NCBI GenBank assembly: GCA_017745075.1 | Contig: JAGIAD010000015.1 | Span: forward strand, 28,240-92,239 | DNA length: 64,000 nt | Direction: 5' to 3' | From: Sphingobacteriaceae bacterium | GTDB lineage: Bacteria; Bacteroidota; Bacteroidia; Sphingobacteriales; Sphingobacteriaceae | Part shown: positions 49,298 to 58,806 of the stretch, one piece after another | Numbering within the stretch: position 1 is the first letter of the stretch | Layout: every line of letters begins with the position of its first letter | Translations under genes and position numbers: made by a program | The notes under the pieces: model-generated | What the model was told of the DNA's origin: nothing | Databases searched by the model: none | Seen by the model: only the letters and a program-made list of their open reading frames with translations

Positions 49298-50158
49298 TTA
49301 GTGTAAAGCGTGGCGTTTTACCACCCCGCCTTTTAAATCGGCAATTTGTTGCTGTATTACAAAAGCATCCGGATCGATCTGCCGGATAGCGGTTTGCAAT
49401 TTGCTCATTTCCAGTTTGGTAACCACGGTGAAAATAATGTCGATATCTTTCTTTTCACCGTAACCACCTTCGCCTTTGTAGATGGTCACTCCGCGTTTCA
49501 TTTCGTTAATGATGAACCCTTTAATGGCTTCCTGGTGTTCTGAAATGATGGTTACACCTGTATACTGTTCAATACCGTTTACTATAAAATCGATGGTACT
49601 TGATGCTGACAGATAGGTTAAGATGGCATAAAGTGCGGTTTCGATGTTCAGGAAATAAGCTGCAAATGCAAAAATAATGATGTTTAAAATCAGGATAATG
49701 TTTCCGACGGTTAATATGCTGTTTTTGCTGATGTAAAGGGCTAAAACCTCTGTGCCGTCAATTACGCAGCCACCGCGCATGGCCAATCCAATTCCACCAC
49801 CTAAAAACAAACCTCCAAAAAATGCAATAAGCAATTTATCGTGCGTAATAGGCTGAAAGGGCAGGATAATTAAAGCCAATGAGAGCGTGGCAATGGCGAT
49901 AGCTGTTTTAAGGGCAAAGCCTTTACCGATCTGTCTGTAACCTAAAATAACGAATGGGATGTTGATTATGGCAATCAGGTACGATAAATTCCAGCCAGTT
50001 AAGGTGCTTACCAGAAGAGAAATACCGGTAACCCCGCCATCTATAAAATGGCTTGGCATTAAAAAGCTTTTTAGGCCGAAACAGGCTGAAGTTACACCTG
50101 CAATAATCATGAAAATTTCTTTTGTAAACCTTGTGCCCCTGTTTTTAATGTGGTTCAT
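49298..50158 (-). CDS. YitT family protein (DUF2179)
   Basis: FLMPSHFIDGGVTGISLL, GGLFLGGGIGLAMRGGCVIDGTEVLALY, IIFTVVTKLEMSKLQTAIRQIDPDAFV. Confidence 0.93.
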   Translation of the reverse strand: MNHIKNRGTRFTKEIFMIIAGVTSACFGLKSFLMPSHFIDGGVTGISLLVSTLTGWNLSYLIAIINIPFVILGYRQIGKGFALKTAIAIATLSLALIILPFQPITHDKLLIAFFGGLFLGGGIGLAMRGGCVIDGTEVLALYISKNSILTVGNIILILNIIIFAFAAYFLNIETALYAILTYLSASSTIDFIVNGIEQYTGVTIISEHQEAIKGFIINEMKRGVTIYKGEGGYGEKKDIDIIFTVVTKLEMSKLQTAIRQIDPDAFVIQQQIADLKGGVVKRHALH

Positions 50159-50886
50159 ACTTCTGTTTCAGTTTTAGCTTCTTCTTTCTTTTTACGAATA
50201 TAACTAACAAGTTCTAGTACCTCAAACGCATCTTTTAGCAAAAAGTTTCCGCTGCGGGTACGGGTAAGTTTAGAAAGATAGGCACCGTTGTTAAGCTGTT
50301 TGCCAAAATCGGATATTAATGAACGGATATAGGTACCTTTACTGCATACCACCCTAAAATCAATTTCGGGGAGTGCTATACGGGTGATTTCAAATTCTGA
50401 AATACTTACAGCGCGTTTGCGTAGTTCTACTTCTTCACCTAAGCGTGCCTTTACATATAAACGTTCGCCATTTACCTTTACAGCGGAGTGTGCAGGCGGA
50501 TATTGTTCAATATCGCCAATAAACGGTTTACAAGCGGCGTAAATTTCTTCTTCGGTAATGTTGCTGATATCGAATGTTTCATCAACCTCCGTTTCCATAT
50601 CGAATGATGGGGTAGTAGCCCCCAAAATCATGGTGCCGGTATATTCTTTTTCTTCAGCCTGAAAAGTGTCTATTTGTTTGGTCAGCTTACCGGTACAAAT
50701 AATCAATAAGCCGGTAGCCAGGGGATCTAAAGTGCCGGCATGGCCAACCTTTAGTTTTAGTGGTTTTAAAGAATTACGGATTTTGCCCACCACATCAAAT
50801 GAAGTCCATTTGTATGGTTTATTAATCAACAGCAGCTCGCCCTCGGCAAAATTAAAATCTTTGAATTTAGAATTTTCGGTACTCAC
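50155..50886 (-). CDS. truB: tRNA pseudouridine(55) synthase TruB
   Basis: LLINKPYKWTSFDVVGKIR, KVGHAGTLDPLATGLLIICTGKLTK, PPAHSAVKVNGERLY, SKGTYIRSLISDFG. Confidence 0.96.
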   Translation of the reverse strand: MSTENSKFKDFNFAEGELLLINKPYKWTSFDVVGKIRNSLKPLKLKVGHAGTLDPLATGLLIICTGKLTKQIDTFQAEEKEYTGTMILGATTPSFDMETEVDETFDISNITEEEIYAACKPFIGDIEQYPPAHSAVKVNGERLYVKARLGEEVELRKRAVSISEFEITRIALPEIDFRVVCSKGTYIRSLISDFGKQLNNGAYLSKLTRTRSGNFLLKDAFEVLELVSYIRKKKEEAKTETEV

Positions 50887-51020
50887 AAATCTTTTTTGCG
50901 CAAAGATACGGATTCAATGTCGTTTGCCTAAGTTTTTTTAACCACAGATGTATATTGATAAATACGGATGATCGTATCTATGTGCATCCTTTCTAGCCGT
51001 GATTAAAATATTTACATGAA

Positions 51021-51815
51021 TTATATAATCTGCAGGTTGTGTCCGCTTAGCAACAGGATGATAATGATTAAACCTGCAGCAATCCTGTACCATCCAAAAA
51101 CTTTAAAACCATGTTTGTTTAAGTAGCCAATAAAGCTTTTGATCGCCAAAAGTGCCACCACAAATGCTACTACATTTCCAATAATCAGCAGGTTGGTTTG
51201 GTCGTGGGTAATGGTGTGTCCTTCTTTGTAAAAATCGTACAGTTTTTTGGCGGTTGCAGCAAACATGGTAGGTACAGCCAGGAAAAATGAAAACTCGGCG
51301 GCTACTTTTCTGCTTAATTTTTGGCTCATACCTCCAACAATAGTTGCTCCTGAGCGCGAAACGCCGGGGATCATAGCAATACACTGGAAGAAACCAATTT
51401 TAAGTGCTGTTAAATAAGTCACATTTTCTTCCGTGTCAACCGTAGGTTTATTGAACCATTTATCAACAAATAACAAAATTATGCCACCTGCTAAAAGAGA
51501 AATCCCAACTGCCATCGGACTTTCTAAAAGTTCATCGATCTTTTTGCTTAATAATAATCCAAAAATTGCTGCGGGGATAAAAGCAACCAAGAGTTTGATA
51601 TAAAAGTGGATTGATTTAAAGAACCTTTTAAAGTACAATACCAAAACCGAAAGAATAGCCCCCAGTTGTATGGCGATGGTAAATAACTTTACAAATGGTT
51701 CTGATGCGATGCCCATAAACGATGATGCAATGATCATGTGGCCAGTACTCGATACAGGTAAAAATTCAGTTAATCCTTCAACTATGGCAAGGACAATGGC
51801 TTCAAAAGCGTTCAT
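51021..51815 (-). CDS. uppP: undecaprenyl-diphosphate phosphatase UppP (BacA)
   Basis: [35 protein letters not shown]; start at 51815 ([10 protein letters not shown]) preferred. Confidence 0.95.
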   Translation of the reverse strand: MNAFEAIVLAIVEGLTEFLPVSSTGHMIIASSFMGIASEPFVKLFTIAIQLGAILSVLVLYFKRFFKSIHFYIKLLVAFIPAAIFGLLLSKKIDELLESPMAVGISLLAGGIILLFVDKWFNKPTVDTEENVTYLTALKIGFFQCIAMIPGVSRSGATIVGGMSQKLSRKVAAEFSFFLAVPTMFAATAKKLYDFYKEGHTITHDQTNLLIIGNVVAFVVALLAIKSFIGYLNKHGFKVFGWYRIAAGLIIIILLLSGHNLQII

Positions 51816-51894
51816 ATTTTGTAAGAAGAAAGCAACTAAAGAAAACACTTAATCTAATTATTAAACGTTTAAATATAAATGCTTTATAATAAAA

Positions 51895-52122
51895 TTATTT
51901 TTTTAAGATGGCGTAGATCCCAAAAGCAAAACCTGCCAATACCACCATCGGAGCCAGTAAAGTTCTTCTGAAGTCGTAAATATTACCAGTAGTGCCCATC
52001 ATGAGTATAAAGCCAAGTGCAACAATTGCTATGCTGATTAACAATAACTGATAGTTTTTTTTGGTAAAAACCAATTCGTTTTTAACGTCCTTAACAACCG
52101 GACCTGTTTTTTTTTCTGCCAT
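51895..52122 (-). CDS. DUF3098 domain small membrane protein
   Basis: Short two-TM protein FTKKNYQLLLISIAIVALGFILMMG directly after the FtsX gene. Confidence 0.85.
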   Translation of the reverse strand: MAEKKTGPVVKDVKNELVFTKKNYQLLLISIAIVALGFILMMGTTGNIYDFRRTLLAPMVVLAGFAFGIYAILKK

Positions 52123-53009
52123 TATCTATAAAGATGATAAGATTTTAAACGTAAATACCTGCTTACCGCAAACCATGTACTAATGCCCGTTATAAAAATA
52201 CCCACAATTAAAAGGCCTATAAATACAAAGCCAAATTCCTGGTAGTTATTTAAAATAATAATTTCAGGTACTTCTTTGCGGGCATAAATCAATGTTGCCA
52301 ATAAAATAATAATGGCGATAAATGCAGCAATTAAGCCGTGCAAAGCAGCATACAGTAAGAAAGGACGTCGGATAAAATTTTTCGTTGCACCAACCAGCTG
52401 CATACTTTTGATTAAAAAACGCTGCGAATAAATAGCTAATCGTATGGTGTTGTTAATCAATGCGATAGATATGATTAAAAGCAACACAGCAAAGGCAAAA
52501 ATAATTAAACCAATGGTGTTGATGTTCTTGTTTACCATATCGATTAAAGAACTTTGGTAAACTACTTCTTTTACTACAGGGTTTTTAGAAATACTGGCTT
52601 TTAATGCATCAATGCTTTTATTATTGGCATATTCTGCTTTTAAGTAAACATCAAAGGTTGAAGTTAACGGGTTGTAACCTAAAAAGTTAACAAAATCTTC
52701 GCCTAAATCCTGTGTTAGGTTTCTTGCAGCAAGCTCTTTGTTTACATATTGGGTCTGCTTTACAGCAGGGTTTGTATTTAATTCTTTCTGGAAAGCCAGT
52801 ACATCTGCTTCTTTTGCACCTTCATCAACAATAATATTTAAAACGATGTTCTCTTTAACGTAGTTAGACAGATTTTTGGCATGTACAAGTACCAACCCAA
52901 GTAATCCGAGCATTAATAAAACCAATGCAATACTGATTATGGTAGAGATATAAACTGTTTTGGTTTTTTTAGATGCATCACTTACCTCGAATTCTTCCAT
53001 GTATTTCAT
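52122..53009 (-). CDS. ftsX: FtsX-like cell-division ABC transporter permease
   Basis: Four-TM FtsX architecture, periplasmic loop VNIIVDEGAKEADVLAFQKELNTNPAVKQTQYVNKELA; start at 53009 preferred. Confidence 0.9.
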   Translation of the reverse strand: MKYMEEFEVSDASKKTKTVYISTIISIALVLLMLGLLGLVLVHAKNLSNYVKENIVLNIIVDEGAKEADVLAFQKELNTNPAVKQTQYVNKELAARNLTQDLGEDFVNFLGYNPLTSTFDVYLKAEYANNKSIDALKASISKNPVVKEVVYQSSLIDMVNKNINTIGLIIFAFAVLLLIISIALINNTIRLAIYSQRFLIKSMQLVGATKNFIRRPFLLYAALHGLIAAFIAIIILLATLIYARKEVPEIIILNNYQEFGFVFIGLLIVGIFITGISTWFAVSRYLRLKSYHLYR

Positions 53010-53203
53010 TTTTGTTTCTGCGAAAATATAAATTATACCTGACAAACACCAATTTAAAAAAGCCTTAAATGAACATTAACGGATAGGTTTAAGTTTTAGT
53101 TTAGAGATTAAATTCTTTTAATTAATTCATCATTTTGTAAAAATACGGTACGAAATTTGTTAAAATGCCGTTAAATCATAAAACTTAAGACTAAAATTAA
53201 ACT

Positions 53204-53629
53204 ATGAAAAAACAAATTACATTAATAGCTATACTATTAATCGTCGCAAGTACGGTTATTTCCTGTAAAAAGGACACTACTTCTTTGAAAGCCCAAATGA
53301 TGGGACGTTGGACTTTAAACAGGATTGTGACATCAGGTTATACAGCCGATGAGACCTTAAAAGATCCAACCAAAATTAATGGGGATGTAACTTATGGTAA
53401 AACCAGCGATTATGTTGATTACAAATCAAATAACGACGATCAGGTAGAAATAAGCCTTTCAGGAAACAAGACTATCGGCACTTACCAGATTATTTATTCC
53501 AATCAGTTTACCATGGAATTGAATGATGGCAACAATTTTTGTGAGGTTAACAGTATGAACGGAAATCAATTTCAGTTTACAGCTACCATTAACAACAGGA
53601 TAAAAAAGGTTTATTACCTGTCGAGATAA
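53204..53629 (+). CDS. lipocalin-like lipoprotein
   Basis: Lipobox VISCKKDTT; LKAQMMGRWTLNRIV...YQIIYSNQFTMELNDG. Confidence 0.7.
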   Translation: MKKQITLIAILLIVASTVISCKKDTTSLKAQMMGRWTLNRIVTSGYTADETLKDPTKINGDVTYGKTSDYVDYKSNNDDQVEISLSGNKTIGTYQIIYSNQFTMELNDGNNFCEVNSMNGNQFQFTATINNRIKKVYYLSR

Positions 53630-53656
53630 TATTCCGATCACTTATTTATTTGAACG

Positions 53657-53687
53657 CGCCATTGATTTCTAATCAATGGCGTTTTTT
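53657..53687 (+). terminator. intrinsic terminator
   Basis: CGCCATTGATTTCTAATCAATGGCGTTTTTT. Confidence 0.85.
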
Positions 53688-53782
53688 GTTTGGTAAATAA
53701 TTGATCACGGTAAAACTTAGGTTAATGCAGTTATGCCCCCGTCTGCCGGTTGAAAAAAACATCCGTTTCCAGAAAAAATATT

Positions 53783-53820
53783 GACCACTTAAACCTCACA
53801 GGTTTTAAAAACCAGTGGTC
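53783..53820. other. nested inverted repeat upstream of leuS
   Basis: GACCACTTAAACCTCACAGGTTTTAAAAACCAGTGGTC: outer GACCACT/AGTGGTC, inner AAACCT/AGGTTT. Confidence 0.6.
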
Positions 53821-53916
53821 TTTTGCCGAAAATTAATGCTTTTAGTCCGAAAATTTATGTTTTACTAAACCCCTTAATTTCCGTATTTTCGCACCTTTAA
53901 AAATTTAAAACTTGCA

Positions 53917-56703
53917 ATGGATTACCAATTCAAAGAAATAGAGCAAAAGTGGCAGAAATTTTGGGCAGATCATCAAACGTTTAAAGCCGAAAGCAATTCT
54001 GAAAAACCCAAATACTACGTGTTAGATATGTTCCCTTATCCATCAGGAGCAGGCCTGCACGTTGGTCACCCGCTGGGTTACATTGCATCAGATATTTTTT
54101 CAAGATACAAACGCCTTAAAGGCTTTAACATATTGCATCCTATGGGATACGATTCTTTCGGATTACCAGCAGAGCAGTATGCGATACAGACCGGTCAGCA
54201 TCCGGCCATTACCACCGAAGCCAATATTGCAACCTACCGCAGGCAGTTGGATCAGATTGGTTTTTCTTTCGATTGGAGTAGGGAAGTACGTACCAGTGAG
54301 CCATCTTATTACAAATGGACACAATGGATTTTTATGCAATTGTTCAACTCCTGGTATAACATCGAAAACGACAGGGCTGAAGATATTACCACTTTGATCG
54401 AAAAGTTCAATGCATCTGGCACGGCTGATGTAAAGGCTGTTTGTGATGAAGATGTCAGATCTTTTATGCCAAGCGATTGGGCAACCTTTACCGATGAGGA
54501 AAAACAGGTCGAATTATTAAAATACCGCTTAACTTATCTCCGCGAGAGTACTGTAAACTGGTGCCCGGCACTAGGAACGGTTTTAGCGAATGATGAAGTT
54601 AAGGACGGTTTTTCTGAGCGTGGCGGTTTCCCGGTTGAGCAAAAGAAAATGATGCAGTGGAGTATGCGTATTACAGCCTATTCTGATCGCCTTTTGCAGG
54701 GTTTGGATACCATCGATTGGCCCGAACCGATTAAGGAAATGCAACGCAACTGGATTGGGAAGAGTGTAGGTGCATCGGTTAAATTCCAGGTTGAAGGCAG
54801 TGATAAACAGATAGAAGTTTTTACCACCCGCGTAGATACCATTTTTGGCGTTTCTTACCTGGTTTTGGCTCCGGAGCACGAGTGGGTTGCCGAATTAACT
54901 ACCCCGGAGCAAAAACAGGCCGTTGAAGATTACATTGCTTTAACTAAAAAGAAATCGGAATTAGACCGCATGGCCGATACCAAAACCGTATCGGGTGCTT
55001 TTACCGGTACTTATGTGATTAACCCGGTAAGTGGCGAACGTGTACAGTTGTGGATTGCTGATTACGTATTGGCTGGATATGGAACAGGCGCGGTAATGGG
55101 TGTACCAAGCGGCGATCAGCGCGACTGGTTATTTGCCACGCATTTTAATTTGCCTATTGTACAGATTTTAGATGCACAAAAAGATATTGATGTACAGGCA
55201 GATGCAACAAAAGAAGGAAAATATATCAACTCGGGTTTCATTAATGGAATGGAATATAAAGAGGCTGTTGCCTTTTTAAATAATTGGCTGGAAGAAAGAG
55301 GTGTTGGTAAGGCAAAAGTGAACTTTCGTCAGCGCGATGCGATTTTTGGCCGCCAGCGCTATTGGGGCGAGCCTATTCCGGTGTACTTTAAAGATGGTTT
55401 GCCTTACCTGGTACAGGAAGAAGAACTGCCGTTATTGCTTCCTGAAATTGATAAATATTTGCCAACTGAAACCGGTGAGCCGCCATTGGCCAGGGCCGAA
55501 AACTGGTTGCCAAAAGACGGTGGACATTATGAATTAAGCACCATGCCGGGTTGGGCAGGAAGCAGCTGGTACTGGTACCGCTATATGGATGCCAATAATA
55601 ACAACGAATTTGCATCAAAAGAGGCTATTGATTACTGGCAGGCGGTTGATTTGTATATAGGCGGTTCTGAGCATGCAACAGGACACCTGTTGTACAGTCG
55701 TTTCTGGAATAAATTTTTGAAGGATCTGGGTTATACCAAAGAAGAAGAGCCTTTTAAAAAACTGATTAACCAGGGAATGATCCAGGGTAGAAGTAATTTT
55801 GTTTATCGCGTTAACGACGAGAACGGCAAACCTACCAATACCTATGTTTCTGCAGGTTTAAGAAAAGAATATAAAACATCGGCATTGCATGTTGATGTGA
55901 ACATAGTTGAAAATGATATCTTAGACATTAATAAATTCAAAGCCTGGAGGGAAGAGTATGCCAATGCAGAATTTATCCTGGAGGGTGGAAAATATATCTG
56001 TGGTGTTGAGGTAGAAAAAATGTCGAAATCGAAATTCAACGTGGTTAATCCCGATGACTTGATTGAACGTTACGGAGCTGATACGCTACGGATGTACGAA
56101 ATGTTCCTGGGGCCTTTAGAGCAAAGCAAACCCTGGAATACCAACGGTATTGAAGGCGTATTTAAGTTCTTACGTAAATTCTGGCGTTTGTTCCACAATG
56201 AAGAGTGGGTATTCCACGTAAATGATGCCATGCCAACTAAAGCCGAGCACAAGGCATTGCATAAAATCATTAAAAAAGTGCAGGATGATATCGAGCGTTT
56301 CTCGTTTAATACTTCTGTATCGAGTTTTATGATTGCGGTAAATGAATTAACCGATCTGAAATGTAAAAACCGTCAGATCCTGGAAGATATGGTGATTATT
56401 CTTTCGCCTTATGCACCACACATTTGCGAGGAATTGTGGCAGTTGCTGGGCAACGAGGCCGGAACACTTTCTTATGCAGCGTACCCAACATTTAAAGCCG
56501 AATACCTGGTAGAAGATGAGTTTGCTTACCCTGTTTCCATCAATGGTAAAATGAAAATGAACCTGAATTTGAGCTTAACATTAGCACAACCAGAGGTAGA
56601 AAGCATTTTATTGGCAGATGAACACTTCCAGAAGTTCTTAGATGGAAAAGCACCTAAGAAAATCATTTTTGTAAAAGGAAAGATTATTAATGTAGTTGTT
56701 TAA
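53917..56703 (+). CDS. leuS: leucine--tRNA ligase
   Basis: MFPYPSGAGLHVGHPLGY (HIGH), WAGSSWYWYRYMD, VEKMSKSKFNVVNPDD (KMSKS). Confidence 0.97.
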   Translation: MDYQFKEIEQKWQKFWADHQTFKAESNSEKPKYYVLDMFPYPSGAGLHVGHPLGYIASDIFSRYKRLKGFNILHPMGYDSFGLPAEQYAIQTGQHPAITTEANIATYRRQLDQIGFSFDWSREVRTSEPSYYKWTQWIFMQLFNSWYNIENDRAEDITTLIEKFNASGTADVKAVCDEDVRSFMPSDWATFTDEEKQVELLKYRLTYLRESTVNWCPALGTVLANDEVKDGFSERGGFPVEQKKMMQWSMRITAYSDRLLQGLDTIDWPEPIKEMQRNWIGKSVGASVKFQVEGSDKQIEVFTTRVDTIFGVSYLVLAPEHEWVAELTTPEQKQAVEDYIALTKKKSELDRMADTKTVSGAFTGTYVINPVSGERVQLWIADYVLAGYGTGAVMGVPSGDQRDWLFATHFNLPIVQILDAQKDIDVQADATKEGKYINSGFINGMEYKEAVAFLNNWLEERGVGKAKVNFRQRDAIFGRQRYWGEPIPVYFKDGLPYLVQEEELPLLLPEIDKYLPTETGEPPLARAENWLPKDGGHYELSTMPGWAGSSWYWYRYMDANNNNEFASKEAIDYWQAVDLYIGGSEHATGHLLYSRFWNKFLKDLGYTKEEEPFKKLINQGMIQGRSNFVYRVNDENGKPTNTYVSAGLRKEYKTSALHVDVNIVENDILDINKFKAWREEYANAEFILEGGKYICGVEVEKMSKSKFNVVNPDDLIERYGADTLRMYEMFLGPLEQSKPWNTNGIEGVFKFLRKFWRLFHNEEWVFHVNDAMPTKAEHKALHKIIKKVQDDIERFSFNTSVSSFMIAVNELTDLKCKNRQILEDMVIILSPYAPHICEELWQLLGNEAGTLSYAAYPTFKAEYLVEDEFAYPVSINGKMKMNLNLSLTLAQPEVESILLADEHFQKFLDGKAPKKIIFVKGKIINVVV

Positions 56704-56767
56704 GGAGCCTAAAGCTAAAAGACTAAAGCGGAAAGGTTTCACAGCGCTTGCCTAAGCTAGAAATATA

Positions 56768-56803
56768 AAAACCCGATTTGCGTTTACAAATCGGGTTTTT
56801 TGT
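56768..56803 (+). terminator. intrinsic terminator after leuS
   Basis: AAACCCGATTTGCGTTTACAAATCGGGTTTTTTG. Confidence 0.85.
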
Positions 56804-56831
56804 TTTTTGTAACAGATTCCAGTAAGAGGGG

Positions 56832-56926
56832 CGTCATCTCGACTGAAGTGCAGCGAAATGGAGAGATCTACTTTCCAGATTTAGCTTCACTGAACCTTCG
56901 GGTTCCCGGTCGCGCTCAAAATGACG
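56832..56926. repeat. dispersed REP-like repeat, family 1
   Basis: CGTCATCTCGACTGAAGTGCAGCGAAATGGAGAGATCT ... CGCTCAAAATGACG, abutting the stop codon of the DEAD-box gene. Confidence 0.7.
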
Positions 56927-56927
56927 A

Positions 56928-58226
56928 TTATCTGTCTCCTCTTCTCCTGTTTCCTCCAAATCTCCTGTTGTTGCTGGCATTACGTGGTTTGCCGCTCATA
57001 TTGCCATCGCCGCCTTTTTTACCACCTCCGCCTTTAGATTGTGCCTGAGGCTTGCGTTTTACCTGGTTTTTGGCCAGCATTTTTTCCCAGGTTAGGGGAT
57101 AAGGATGATCATCAACAATAGGTAAGGTAATTTTAATCAGCTTCTGGATATCCAGTAAATATTCATTTTCTTCAGCATCGCAGAATGAAATGGCAAAGCC
57201 GTTTGCACCTGCACGACCTGTACGGCCGATCCGGTGTACATAAGATTCAGGGATGTTGGGCAATTCATAATTGAAAACGTGCGACAACTGATCGATGTCA
57301 ATGCCACGTGCAGCAATATCAGTAGCTACCAGTACCCTGATATTTTTGTCTTTAAAATCATTTAATGCACGTTGTCTGGCATTTTGCGATTTGTTGCCGT
57401 GAATGGCAGCGGCCTTAATACCAGCATGCCCCAAATCTTTGGCAATGCGGTCGGCCCCGTGTTTGGTACGGGTAAAAACCAGTGCTGTTTCGATGGTTTT
57501 ATCCTGCAACAGGTGTATTAATAATTTCTTTTTATCAGGTTTATCTACAAAGTAGATAGATTGGTTAATGGTTTCGGCAGTTGATGAAACCGGTGTAACC
57601 TCTACCTTGGTTGGATTTGATAAAATGGTATTGGCTAGTTTCTGGATTTCATCGGGCATGGTTGCTGAGAAAAATAAAGTCTGGCGTTTTGTCGGTAGTT
57701 TGGCAACCACTTTTTTCACATCGTGAATAAAGCCCATATCCAGCATACGGTCGGCCTCGTCTAAAACGAACAGCTCGATTGTATTCAGGCTGATAAACCC
57801 CTGGTTCATTAAATCCAATAAACGGCCGGGGGTAGCGACCAGAATATCAACGCCCTTTTTCAATGCCTCTACCTGCGAAAACTGGTTTACGCCACCAAAA
57901 ATTACCAGGTGGCGAAGGTTTAAATTTCTGCCATAAGCTTTAAAACTTTCCTCAATCTGGATGGCCAGTTCGCGGGTTGGCGTCAAAACCAAAGCTTTAA
58001 TGTTTTTGGTTGTTTTAGTGTTAATGTGTTTTTCGTGCAGTAACTGGAGCATCGGAATGGCAAAAGCTGCAGTTTTTCCGGTACCGGTTTGTGCACAGCC
58101 TAATAAATCCCTGCCTTTTAATATTGTTGGGATAGATTGCTCCTGTATAGGTGTGGGTTGTGTATAACCTTCGGTCTCAAGGGCCTTTAAAATTGGCTCA
58201 ATGAGGTTTAATTCTTTGAATAACAT
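56928..58226 (-). CDS. rhlE: DEAD/DEAH-box RNA helicase (RhlE-like)
   Basis: [66 protein letters not shown]; basic Gly-rich tail. Confidence 0.93.
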   Translation of the reverse strand: MLFKELNLIEPILKALETEGYTQPTPIQEQSIPTILKGRDLLGCAQTGTGKTAAFAIPMLQLLHEKHINTKTTKNIKALVLTPTRELAIQIEESFKAYGRNLNLRHLVIFGGVNQFSQVEALKKGVDILVATPGRLLDLMNQGFISLNTIELFVLDEADRMLDMGFIHDVKKVVAKLPTKRQTLFFSATMPDEIQKLANTILSNPTKVEVTPVSSTAETINQSIYFVDKPDKKKLLIHLLQDKTIETALVFTRTKHGADRIAKDLGHAGIKAAAIHGNKSQNARQRALNDFKDKNIRVLVATDIAARGIDIDQLSHVFNYELPNIPESYVHRIGRTGRAGANGFAISFCDAEENEYLLDIQKLIKITLPIVDDHPYPLTWEKMLAKNQVKRKPQAQSKGGGGKKGGDGNMSGKPRNASNNRRFGGNRRRGDR

Positions 58227-58340
58227 GTATATTTCTGTGTAATATTTATCGAAGAAGCTAGAACAATCATTTGTTGAAGGACTAACTTGCGGAGAGAATA
58301 TGCCATTTAGAATGGCAAGCCCTTATTCCTGCTTCGGCGG

Positions 58341-58348
58341 CAAAGATA
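58341..58348 (-). promoter_or_regulatory. candidate -7 promoter element for the DEAD-box helicase gene
   Basis: Minus strand TATCTTTG matches TAnnTTTG; implies a leader of about 105 nt. Confidence 0.5.
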
Positions 58349-58806
58349 CAAAAAATGTATCAGTCATGCGTTTTTTTGCCAAATGTAGATTCCTGTCGTT
58401 GTTATATACCCATGTATTTCTATAGTATTACATGATAATGCTTTTGGTTAGTATTTATATAAAGGTATTATTTGTAGTATAGTTATTAATTATATGTATA
58501 TTTATTTTTATTCAATTTGTGTTTTTAATAATTGTTTATTGTATTTAAAAAGTATCGCTATGTAGAATTATCAATAAAATAACTAACCGATCTAACCTAC
58601 CTGCTTATGAGAAAAAATCCACCTTCCAACAGAAGAAATCCATTCTTCAGCCCCTGCGTTTTTTTAACATTGGTACTATCCAGTAAAACCATTTACTTAA
58701 ATTTTTCGCCTTAACAGATGGCAATGAACTGATGTTGTGTATTTATTATACATGAAAAAGATCAGAAGTATAAGTAATCATTATTTAACCTAACCAATAT
58801 CAACCT

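Noticed and set aside
51861-51872. TTAAACGTTTAA palindrome between uppP and the DUF3098 gene
   Set aside because: Shares only AAACGTTT and lacks the extended AAAACGTTTT arms; unrelated genes. A similar word at about 53976 is inside leuS.
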